From the NCBI RefSeq assembly GCF_001894925.1, contig NZ_BCXD01000015.1:1-64000 (forward strand): a stretch of DNA of 64,000 nt. The letters run 5' to 3'. This document shows, piece by piece, positions 11,101 to 23,100 of this stretch (the stretch's first letter is position 1; each line of letters begins with the position of its first letter). The translations under genes were made by a program, and so were the position numbers. The DNA comes from Rhodococcus rhodnii NBRC 100604 (GTDB lineage Bacteria > Actinomycetota > Actinomycetes > Mycobacteriales > Mycobacteriaceae). Under the pieces are notes generated by a model. The model saw nothing but the letters and a program-made list of their open reading frames with translations, ran no database searches and was not told where the DNA came from.

Positions 11101-14100
11101 ACGAGCGGCAGCCACTCGATGCCGCCGGGGAGGTCGTCGTCCCGCCCTGGCGACGTGATGCCCACTGCCGCACCGGAGTCCGTGATCATGTGCTCGATGC
11201 GATCGCGCGGGTAGGTCGGATCGACCGGAACGAACGCGGCGCCCGTACGGACGACGGCCCATGTCGCCAGGACGGAGTCGAGCGACCGCTCGATCGCGAG
11301 CGCGACGGTGTCACCGGGTCCGACGCCGCGGCCGATGAGCGTGTGCGCGAGCTGCGCGGAGAGCCGGTCGAGTTCGCGGTAGTCGAGCCGTTCGTCACCC
11401 GTGACGATCGCGTCGCGACCCGGATCCGCTGCCGCCGCGGCGTCGAGGATCTCCGCGAAGGTCCGCGGCGTCGCGGCGGGGAGGCCGCGCACCGGGGCGA
11501 GCTCGGCGGTCTCCGCCGGCGTGAGCACGCCGACATCGCCGACGGCACGCTCCGGTGCGTCGGCGAGGTCGCCGAGCAGCCCGACGAACCGGTCGCCGAG
11601 CCTCGTCGCGGTGAGCTGCTCGAACAGATCCGTCGCGTACGTGAGGGCGAAGTACAGCCCGCCGTCCTCGGCGTCCGCGAGGGTGAACTGCAGATCGAAC
11701 TTCGCGACGTCGGGCCCGCGGCCGAAGGGCTCGGCGACGAGACCCGGAATCTCGAACCGCGCGCGCTCCATGTTCTGGAACGCGAGGGCGACCTGATAGA
11801 GCGGGGTGTGCGAGGTCGAGCGCTCGGGGGCGAGCAGTTCGACCAGCCGCTCGAACGGCACCTCGGTGTGCGTGAACGCATCGAGGTCGGCGCGGCGCGT
11901 CCGCGCGAGGAGATCCTCGAACGTCTCGCCGCGGTCGATCTCGGTGCGCAGCACGAGAGTTCCCACGAACATCCCGACCTGATCGTCGAGCGCGGCGTCG
12001 CCGCGTCCCGCGGTCGCGGTGCCGACGGCGATGTCGTCGGTCCCGGACACCCGCGCGAGCAGAACGGCGAGCGCGGCGTGCACGACCATGAACAGCGACG
12101 CGCCACTGCGGCGCGCGAGCGCGTCGAGCCGGTCCCGCAGCTCTGCGGGGATCGTGAACTCGGCGGTCGCGCCGTTGCCGGTCCGCACCGCGGGCCGCGG
12201 CCGGTCCGAGGGCAGCGGCAACGCGTCGGGAAGCCCGGCGAGCGTGGTCGTCCAGTGCTCGATCTGGCGCGCGACGAGCGAGTCCGGATCGGACTCCTCG
12301 CCGAGCAGATCGCGCTGCCACAGCGCGAAATCGGCGTACTGCACGGGCAGCGGCTCCCACGGGGGCGCCTCGCCGCCGACCCGCGCGCCGTACGCGATCA
12401 TGATGTCGCGGGCGAGCGGCGCCATCGACGCGCCGTCCGCTGCGATGTGATGCACGGCGAGCACGAGGACGTGCCGCTCGGGCGAGACCTGGAGCAGGAC
12501 GACGCGCACGGGCGGCGTCGCCGTGACATCGAAGCCCGCCGTCACGACGGCCGTGACGCGCTGCGCGAGTTCGTCTTCCGCGATCGTCTCGACCTCGAGG
12601 GCGACGCCCGCCGTCTCGGCGGGATGCACGAGCGCGCGGGGGCCCGCGCCGTCGTCGGGGTACGACGTCCGCAGGCTCTCGTGCCGCTCGACGACGTCGC
12701 CGACGGCGGCGCGCACGGCGTCGGCGTCGAGCGTGCCGCGCAGTTCGAGCGCGAGCGGAATCGTGTAGGCCGCGGAGTCGGTGTCGAACTGGTTGACGAA
12801 CCACATCCGGGTCTGCGCGGGCGAGAGCGGGATCCGCTCGGGACGCGGCCCGGCGACGAGCGCGGGGCGGCCTGCGCGGCGCCGCTCGTGCGCGAGCGCC
12901 GCGAGGGCGCGCGTCGTGGGCGCCTCGAACAGATCGCGGACCCCGAACTCCGTGTCGAGCGCGGTGTTCACTCGCGCCACGGCACGGGTCGCGAGCAACG
13001 AGTTGCCGCCGAGATCGAAGAACGTGTCGTCGATCCCGACGCGCGGGGCGCCGAGCAGATCCGCGAACACTCCGGCGACGACCTCCTCGACGGGGCCGCG
13101 CGGGGCGACGTAGTCGGCGGAGAGGTCGATCTCCGGTTCGGGCAGCGCCCTGCGATCGAGCTTGCCGTTGAGGTTCAGCGGAAGCGCGTCGAGCGTCACG
13201 TAGGCCGACGGGATCATGTACCCGGGCAGGACTGCGCCCAGCGTCTCGCGCAGCGCCGCCGTGTCGAGCGTTCCCGTCGCCGGGACGACGTAGGCGACGA
13301 GCCGGTCGCCCGTCTCGGCCGCACTGTGCACGTCGACGACTGCGGCCTCGACCGCGGGATCGGCGAGCAGCGCGCGTTCGATCTCGCCGAGCTCGATGCG
13401 GAAACCACGGACCTTCACCTGGAAGTCGCTGCGCCCCACGTACTCGAGCGCGCCGTCGCGGTTCCACCGCACGACGTCGCCGGTGCGGTACATCCGCGTG
13501 CCGGCGGCGTGCGCAGGTGCGTACGGATCGGCGACGAAGCGGTCCGCCGTGAGGTCGGGGCGGTCGTGGTACGCCCGTGCGAGCTGGGCGCCCGACAGAT
13601 AGAGCTCACCCGCGACACCCGCCGGAACGGGGTGCAGGCGCTCGTCGAGCACATGGACCCGGGTGTTCCATTCGGGCACGCCGATCGGCGTGACGGCGCC
13701 CTGCGGTGCGGCGTCGCCGCGCTCGGGCCGGTGCCACGTGACGCTCACCGCGGCCTCGGTCGGGCCGTAGAGGTTCACGACGTCGGCGCTCGTGCGCGCG
13801 TGGGCTCCGGCGAGGGTCGCCGTCGGCAGTGCCTCACCGATGCACAGGATGCGCGCCAGGCCGGTCAGCTGGTCGTCGCGAGCCGCGCCGAGGAAGGCCG
13901 CGAGCAGCGACGGCACGAAGTGGACGTCGGTGACTCCCGCCCGCGCGACGAGGTCGGCGAGGTACGCCGGATCGGCGTGCCCGTCCGGCGTCGCGACGAC
14001 GAGCCGGGCGCCGGAGACCGTGGCCCACCAGTACTCCCACACCGACAGGTCGAACGTCGCGGCCGTGCGCAGGAGCACGGCGCGATCCTCGTCCAGCGCG

Positions 14101-17100
14101 AAAGTGTGCTGCTTCCACAGCAACTGGTTGACGATCGCCTCGTGCGACACGACGACACCCTTGGGCCTGCCCGTCGAGCCGGACGTGTAGATCACGTACG
14201 CGGCATGGCCCGGCAGGAGTGCCGAGCGACGTTCACCGTCGGTGAGCGGACCGGTGGTGACGTCGGGGCAGGCGAGTTCTGCCGCGCGCAGGACGAGAGC
14301 GTCGGTCGGCCACTGCGTCTCGTCGTCGTTCGCCACCAGCACGAGCGCGGGTGCCGCGCTGCCTAGCACGTACTCGATGCGCTCGGCGGGATGATCGGGG
14401 TCGACGGGGACGTACGCGCCGCCCGCGGCCGCGACCGCGTACATCGCGATCACCTGATCGAGCGAACGGCGCATCGCGAGTGCGACCCGCACGTCGGGGC
14501 CGACACCGCGGTCGACGAGAACCCGTGCCGCCCGGTGGACCCGTTCGCCGAGTTCGCGGTAGGTCACCCGCTCCCCGCTCGCGTCGTCGTCGAGCGCGAT
14601 CGCGTCGGGGTTCGCCGCGATCGCACGATCGAGCAGGTCGGCGAGCGTGAGCTGCGGCAGTTCCGTCTCGGTGTCGTTGGCCGCGGTGAGGGCGCGCATG
14701 CCCGTCTCGCCCAGCATCGGCAGATCACCCACGGCCGCACCGGGGTCGGACACCGCGGCCGTCAGCAGCCGGACGAACGCGTCCGCGATCTCGCGGACCG
14801 TGTCGGCGTCGAACAGATCCGTCGCGTAGGTGAAGACGGCGTTCGTGTCCGCCGCCGCGTCGGAGCCGGCCGTCGTGTCGCTGAGGATCAGGTGCAGATC
14901 GAACTGCGCCGTCTCGCCCTCGGGCTCGACGGGAGCGACCGTGAGGTCGGGCAGCTCGAGCGTTGCGCGCGTGATGTTCTGGAACGAGTAACCCACCTGG
15001 AAGATCGGGTGGTGGGCGGTCGACCGCGTCGGGTTGAGCACCTCGACGAGCCGCTCGAACGGAACGTCCGAGTGCGAGAACGCGTCGAGATCCACCGCAC
15101 GCGCGCGGTCGACGAGGGCGTCGAACGACTCGGCGCCGTCGATGCCGAGCCGCAACGCGAGCGTGTTGACGAACATGCCGACGACCGGATCGAGTTCGGC
15201 CTCACCACGTCCCGCGGTCGGGGTGCCGACGACGATGTCGTCGCTCGCCGCGAGCCGTGCGAGCAGTACGGCGAACGCCGAGTGCACGACCATGAAGGCA
15301 CTCGCGTTGTGACGGCGCGCGAGGGCGTCGACGGCACGGCGCACCTGTGCGGGCACGACGAAGTCGACGCGGCCGCCGCGCAGCGTCTGCACGGGGGGCC
15401 GGGGCCGGTCCACCGGCAGTTCGAGCAGATCCGGGACGCCGGCGAGCTGCCCGCGCCAGTAGCGGATCTGTTCCGCCACAGCACTCGTGGGATCGGACTC
15501 CTCACCGAGCACCTCGCGCTGCCACAGCGCGTAGTCCGCGTAGTCGACCGCGAGCGGGACGAACGTCGGCCTGCGCCGCGCGGACCGCGCGGCGTACGCC
15601 GTCATGAGGTCGCGCACGAACGGAGCGGTGGATTCGCCGTCGGTCGCGATGTGATGGACCACGACGGCGAGGACGTGATCGTTCTCGCCCAGTTCGTACA
15701 GCGCGATCCGGATCGGCGGGACGTCGGCGGTGACGTCGAATCCGCGGGTCACGAACTCGGTCAGCTCGCGGCGGACGTCGGCCTCGTCGAGACGACGCGG
15801 CTCCACCGTGGCGGGCACGCGCTCGACCGGGAGGACCACCTGATGCGGGCCGTCGGCCGAGTCCGGGTAGACGGTGCGCAGCGTCTCGTGCCGCTGGGCG
15901 ACGTCGAGGATCGCGTCGCCGAGCGCCTCGAGATCGAGGGCACCAGTGAGCCGGACTGCGAGCGGGACGTTGTACGCGGACGAGTCGGGATCGAAGCGAT
16001 TGATGAACCACATCCGCGACTGCGCGAGCGAGAGCGGGATGCGCTCGGGACGCTCGCGGCGGGTGAGCCGCGGCCGGGCGCGCTCACCCGTCGCCGCGGC
16101 GACGCGTGCCGCGAGTTCGGCGGCCGACGGCGCCTCGAACAGTTCCCGCACCCGCAGGTCGGTGTCGAAGGCCTGGGCCACACGCGCGACGACGCGGGTC
16201 GCGCTGAGCGAGTTGCCGCCGAGCTCGAAGAAGCTGTCGTCGACACTCACCGTCTCGACACCGAGCACCTCGGCGAACACCTCGGCGACGATGCGTTCCT
16301 CGTCGGTCGCCGGGAGCCGGAACTCGGTCTCGGCGTTGACGGGATCGGGCAGTCTCGTCCGGTCGAGCTTGCCGATCGGAGTCAACGGCAGTTCGTCGAT
16401 CGTCACGATCGCCGCGGGAACCATGTATGCCGGGAGCCGGTCGCCGATCAGGTCGCGCAGCCCCTCGGTGTCGAGGTCCGCGCCGCCGCGCGGCAGCACG
16501 TAGGACACGAGGACGGTGTCTCCCGTGGGGCTCGTGCGTCCCACGGTGACGGCGAACTCGATGTCGGGCACTCCGCCGAGGACGGCGTCGATCTCACCGA
16601 GCTCGACACGGAAGCCGCGCACCTTGATCTGGTGATCGGTGCGGCCGACGTACGAGATGCGCCGGCTGTCGACGCGCCGGACGACGTCGCCGGTGCGGTA
16701 CATGCGGGAACCGTCGGGGCCGTACGGATTCGCGACGAACCGCGCGGCCGTCGTGCCGGGCCGGTCGTGGTATCCCCGCGTGACGGCGGGGCCCGCGATG
16801 TAGAGCTCGCCGGGAACCCCGACGGGTACCGGCCGGAGCCTGTCGTCGAGCACGAGCGATTCGACGCCGCGCAGCGGTGCGCCGATCGTGACGGGCTCAC
16901 CGGCCACGAGGGCGTCGGAGATCGTGACGATGACGGTCGTCTCGGTCGGCCCGTACGCGTTGCGCATCGTGCGGCCGGGTGCCCACCGGGCGACCAGCTC
17001 GGGCGGGCAGACGTCTCCCCCGACGACGACGGTGCGCACACAGTCGAGTCCCGTGGGATCGACGGTCATGAGCGCGGTCGGCGTCATCACCATGGTGTTG

Positions 17101-20100
17101 ACGTGCTCCTCGCGCACGAGCTCCGCGAGCTCGTGACCGCCGAAGACGTCGGGCGGCGCCACGACGAGGGTCGCACCCGCGGTGAAGGCCGCGAGCAGCT
17201 CGCCCACCGAGGTGTCGAAGCTCGGCGACGCGACGTGCAGCACGCGCGACGCAGCGGAGACGCCGTACTTCTCGCGGGCGTCGTGTGCGAGATTCGCGAG
17301 TCCGCGATGCGGGACGACGACGCCCTTGGGGCGGCCCGTCGAACCCGACGTGTAGATGATGTACGCCGGGTGGTCGGGGTTCAGGGGCACGAGCCGCTCG
17401 TGATCACCGACCGGCTCGGTGCTTCGCGTCGCGAGTTCGACGACGGTCTCGTCGGAGTCGAGCACGATCCAGTGCACGCCCGGGTGCTCGGCACCGGCTC
17501 GCTCCGCGGCGCGCACCGTGACGCCGAGGCTCACGCCGGCGTCCGAGAGCATGTGGTCGACGCGATCGCTCGGGAGCGTCGGGTCGATCGGGAGATACGC
17601 AGCTCCGGTCTTCGCGATCGCCCAGATCGCGACGATCGACTCGACCGAACGCGAGACGAGCAGTGCGACATACCGTTCCGGGGCAGCACCGGACTCGAGG
17701 AGAACGCGGGCGAGCGCAGTGGAACGGGCGTCGAGCTCCCGGTAGGTGAGTGCGCTGCCGCCGCACGTGACGGCGACGGTGTCGGGCGAATGCGCGACAC
17801 CGAGCGCCAGCAGGTCGGGCAGCGTCCGCTCCGCCACCGGCACGGCTCCCCGTACCGGCGCGAGCAGCGTCCGCTCGTCGTCCGACAGGATCTCGATGTC
17901 GCCGACGACGGCGCTCTCGTCGAGCGCGACGGCGTCGAGGATCCGCAGGAAGCGCTGCGCGAGGCGGTCGATCGCGGGACCGTCGAACAGATCCGTCGCG
18001 TAGGTGAGGCGGCACGCGAACGCTGCGGAGCCGTCCTCGCCCGTCCGCTCACCGACGCTGAGCTGCAGGTCGAACTTGGCGATCTCGAACGGCGCGTCGA
18101 CAGCCTGGATGTCGAAGCCGGGCAACGACATCGCGACGGGCTCGTTGTTGTCGAACGACAGCGCGACCTGGAACACCGGCTGGTGTCCCGTGGAGCGCGG
18201 CAGATCGAGCGTGTCGACGAGCATCTCGAACGGCACGGCCGCGTGATCGAACGCGTCGAGATCGATGCTGCGGACCCGCGCGAGCAGGTCGGCGAACGAC
18301 TCGTCCGGGTCGATCGGCGTCCGCAGGGCGAGCGTGTTGACGAACATGCCGACGAGACGATCGAGGTCGGCGTGATCGCGGCCCGCGATCGGCGTGCCGA
18401 TCACGACGTCGCGCTGGGACGACAGCCGCTCGAGCAGCACGGCGAAGGCCGTGTGGATCACCATGAACGGCGTCGCGGCACCGCTGCGGCCGATCTCGGC
18501 GAGCCGGGCGGTCGTGGCCGGATCGATCGTGAAGTCGACGCTGCCACCGCGCATCGACGCGACGGCGGGCCGCTGATGCACGGTCGGGAGTTCGAGCAGT
18601 TCCGGGATCCCCGCGAGCGTGCGCTGCCAGTAGCCGAGCTGCGCGGCGGCGTCCGAATCGGGATCGTTCTCGTCGCCGAGCCGGGCGCGCTGCCACACCG
18701 TGTAGTCGGCGTACTGCACGGGAAGCGGCGTCCATTGCGGCGGCGCACCCGCGCTGCGTGCGGCGTACGCGGTCACGAGGTCGTCGAACAGCGGCGCGAG
18801 CGACGCGCCGTCGGCACTGATGTGGTGAACGACCAACAGCAGCACGACGTCTCGTTCGGTGTCCGGGACGTCCTGCTCCGCGGCCGGCAGCCGCAGGCAC
18901 GCGACGCGCACCGGGCGCTCGCGCGTGACGTCGAATCCGGTTCCCGCGATCTCGCGCAGGTGGGCGACGAGTTCGTCCTCGGACACGACGTCGCGCACGA
19001 TCGGCGCGGAATCCTCACTGTCGGCGTCCAGCACGAGCTGATGCGCGTCGTCGCCCGAGGCGGGGAAGACGGTTCGCAGGGTCTCGTGACGTTCGAGGAC
19101 GTCGCGCCACGCGTCGGCCAGCACCGCCGTGTCGATGCCGCCGTTCACCCGCACCGCGAGCGGCAGGTTGTAGGCGGGTGATCCGGTGTCGAACTGGTTG
19201 ACGAACCACATCCGCCGCTGAGCGAGCGAGAGCGGGATGCGCTCGCCGCGCGGCTGCGGTGCGAGCACCGGGCCGGTGCCTGCACTGCCCGCGGCGCCCT
19301 CCAGGTGATGCGCGAGTTCGCTCACGACGGGCCGCTCGAAGAACTCGCGGACCGACAGGTCGGCGCCGGTCCTGCGGCGCAGCGCCGTCGTGACACGGGT
19401 CGCGGTGATGGAGTTGCCACCGAGGTCGAAGAACGAGTCGGTCGCGCCGACGCGCTCGACACCGAGCGCCTCGGCGAACGCACCGGCGACGGCGCGCTCG
19501 AGCGACGTGCGCGGCGCGACGTACTCCGCCGCGGACGACGCGAACTCGGGCGCGGGAAGCGCTGCGCGATCGAGCTTTCCGTTCGTCGTCATCGGCATCG
19601 CGTCGATCACCACGACGGCGTCCGGGATCATGTACGACGTCAGGAACTCGCCGAGGCGTGACCGGACCGCGTCGCGGTCGAGCGGGCGCTGCTGCTCGGG
19701 CACCACGTAGGCCACGAGCGCGTCGGCGCCGGACGGCCCGGGAACGACGAGGCACGCGGCGGCGGCGATGTCGTCCGAGCGCACGAGCGCCGACTCGATC
19801 TCGCCGAGCTCGATCCGGAAGCCACGCAACTGGACCTGATGATCCGAGCGGCCGAGGTATTCGAGCTCGCCGTGCCGGTTCCAGCGGCCGACGTCGCCCG
19901 TGCGGTAGAGCCGGGCGCCGGGTTCGCCGTACGGGTCGGCGACGAACCGCGTCGACGTGAGGTCGGGACGCGCGAGGTAGCCGCGGGTGAGCTGGCCGCC
20001 CGAGACGTACAGTTCGCCCTGGACGCCCGCGGGCACGGGACGCAGCCGCGCGTCGAGGACGTGCACGCGCAGACCGTCGATCGGGCGCCCGATCACCGAT

Positions 20101-23100
20101 GCCGAACGGGCCGCGGCGAAATCGCGGCCGAGCGGCTGCTCCGTGACGTGCACCGTCGTCTCGGTGATGCCGTACATGTTCACGAGCTGTGGCCGGGTCT
20201 CGTCGTGGCGTTCGTACCACTTCGCGAGCTGTGCGAGTTCGAGCGCCTCGCCGCCGAAGATCACGTACCGCAGCGCCAGATCGTCGCTGTCGGCACCGCG
20301 ATCGGCGGCGGAGAGCTGATAGAACGCGGACGGAGTCTGGTTGAGGACGGTCACGCCCTCGCGTGCGAGCAGCGCGCGGAACTCGTCGGGGGCACGCGAG
20401 GTCGCGTGATCGACGACGACGAGCCGTCCGCCCGTCAGCAGCGCGCCCCAGATCTCCCACACCGAGAAGTCGAACGCGTACGAGTGGAAGAGGGTCCACA
20501 CGTCGGCCGGCCCGAAGTCGAAATCGGTCCGGTCGAGCAGGGTCACGACGGCGCCGTGCGGCACCATGACACCCTTGGGCCGCCCCGTCGAGCCGGACGT
20601 GTAGATGACGTACGCGAGATTCGCTGCACTCGGCCGTGCGCGCAGCGCGTCCAGCGCGCCGGGGTCTGCCTCGGCGACTTCGCGCTGCACCTCGGGATCG
20701 TCCGTGTCGACCACGGCCGCAGCGAGATCGCCGAGATCCGGCAGCGCCTCGGCCGACTCGCGGTCGGTGACGAGCGCGACGGGACTCGCGTCGCCGAGCA
20801 CGAACCGGATCCGCTCGGCGGGGTACGTGACGTCGATCGGCAGGTATCCCGCACCCGAGCGCAGGACCGCCGTGAGCGCGACGACGAGGTCGACCGTGCG
20901 GCCGAGACCGACCGCGACGAGCGCGTCGGGGCCCGCGCCGCGGGCGATCAGGACGCTCGCGAGCCGCGCAGACGCGTCGTCGAGTTCGGCGTACGTGAGC
21001 GACCGCGTTCCGTCGGTGACGGCGACGGCATCGGGTGTCTGCGCCGCCTGCGCCTCGAAACGCCGTGTGAGAGTGCGGTTGCCGTCGCTGCGTGCGCCGG
21101 CCTGGGAGGCATCGGCGATCATCGACGCGAGCAGCGACGCCAGCGTCTGTGCGAAGCCGTCACCCTCGGACTCGAGGAGGCCCGGCAGCAGCGACGAGAT
21201 CGCGACGGTCACCGCGGCGTCGGGTCCGACGCCGACAGCACCGAGCGTGCGGGCGAGCTCGCCCGCCTTCTCGTCGAGCTGCGCGTACGTGACCTCGGCG
21301 GTCCCGTGCGCGAGCGCGACGCCCGTCGGATCGAGTTCCGCGGCGGTGCGCAGCAGCTCCGAGAGCGGCCGCTCCAGCAGCTCCTGTTCCGCGAGTTCCT
21401 GTTCGGGGGCATCCGGTTCGGTGCCGGATTCGCTGGAACCGGTGCCGTGCTCGTCGTCGGTGAGCAGGTCGACATCGCCGATGGCCGCCGTCGGATCCGC
21501 GAGGACGCGGCCGAGGAAGGCGACGAAACGCTGCGCGATCGAGTGCGCCGTCTCCTCGTCGAACACGTCGACGGCGTAGGACAGCCGGCCCGCCACATCC
21601 GTGTCGGGAGCGGCGGCGCCGCGGTCCTCGAGCGCGAACGCGAGTTCCGCCTTCGTCGTCGCGAGGTCGGTCTCGAGGGCCTCGACCCGGAGCCCGGGCA
21701 ACTCGACGTGCGGCCGCTTGAGGTTCTGGAAGGAGAACATCACCTGCGCGAAGGTCGGCACGGCCGCGGACCGCTTCGGTGCCGCGGCGTCCACGACCTG
21801 CTCGAACGGGACGTCGGCGTGCGAGAACGCGTCGAGATCGCCGGTGCGGGCGCGCTCGACGGCGGTGTCGAAGCTCGCCGCGGCGTCGAGCCGCGTGCGG
21901 AGCGCGAGCGTGTTGACGAACATCCCCACGAGGTCGTCGAGTGCGCGGTCGCCGCGTCCCGCGACGGGCGTCGCGACGACGACGTCGTAGCCACCGGTGA
22001 GCCGTGCGATCAGCGCCGCGAGCGCGGCGTGGGCGACCATGAACGGCGTCGCACCCTGTGTCCGCGCGTACTCCTCGAGCCGCGTCCAGACGTCGGCGGG
22101 AACCGTGAACGGCACCCTGCCGCCGACGCCGTCGCGCACCGTCGGCCGCGGTCGGTCGACGGGCAGCTCGAGCACCTCGGGCGCCTCCGCGAGCGTCTCG
22201 CGCCAGTACGCGATCTGCTGCGCGGCAGCCGAACCCGGCGTGTCCACCCGGCCGAGGATGCGGCGCTGCCACAGCGCGTAGTCGGCGTACTGGACGGGCA
22301 GCGGAGTCCATCCCGGTGCATCGCCCGCCGCACGAGCGCCGTACGCGCCCACCAGATCCCGTGCGAGCGGTGCGAGCGAGGAACCGTCGGTGGCGATGTG
22401 GTGGATCGCGACGACGAGCACGTGCTCGTCTCCCCTGCCCGCGTCGCCGGTCGCGACGTCGAGCACGGCAGCACGGATCGGGACATCGGTGGTGACATCG
22501 AAGCCGCCCGAGACGATGTCACGGATCGCGGCCTCGAGCTCACCGGCCGCGACCGTCTCGCGCCGCACCGACACGTCGACGTCGGCCACGTCGCGGATCT
22601 CCTGCGAGGGACCGCTGCCGTCGTCCGGGTAGACCGTCCGCAGCGTCTCGTGCCGCGCGACGACATCGCGCAGTGCCGCGGCGAGCGCGTCGTGATCGAG
22701 CCGGCCGGTGAGCCGCAGCGCGAACGGGACGGTGTAGCGCGCCGATTCGGGGTCGAACCGGTTCGCGTACCACATCCGCGACTGCGCGAGCGAGAGCGGA
22801 ACGCGTGCGGGACGCGGTCCCGCCGTCACCGGCGGACGTGCGGCCGCGGGATCGTCGGCGAGGCGCTGCGCGAGGGCGGCGACCGACGGCGCCTCGAAGA
22901 CGTCGCGCACGGGGACGGCGACGCCGAGCGCGTCGGCGATGCGGGAGACGACACGTGTCGCCGCGAGCGAGTTGCCGCCCAGATCGAAGAACGAGTCCTC
23001 GGCCCCGATCGCGTCCGCGGGGATGCCCAGGACGTCCGCGAACGCGTCGGCGACGGCCCGCTCGAGATCGGTGTCCGCGCCGCGCGAGCCACGCTGGGGC

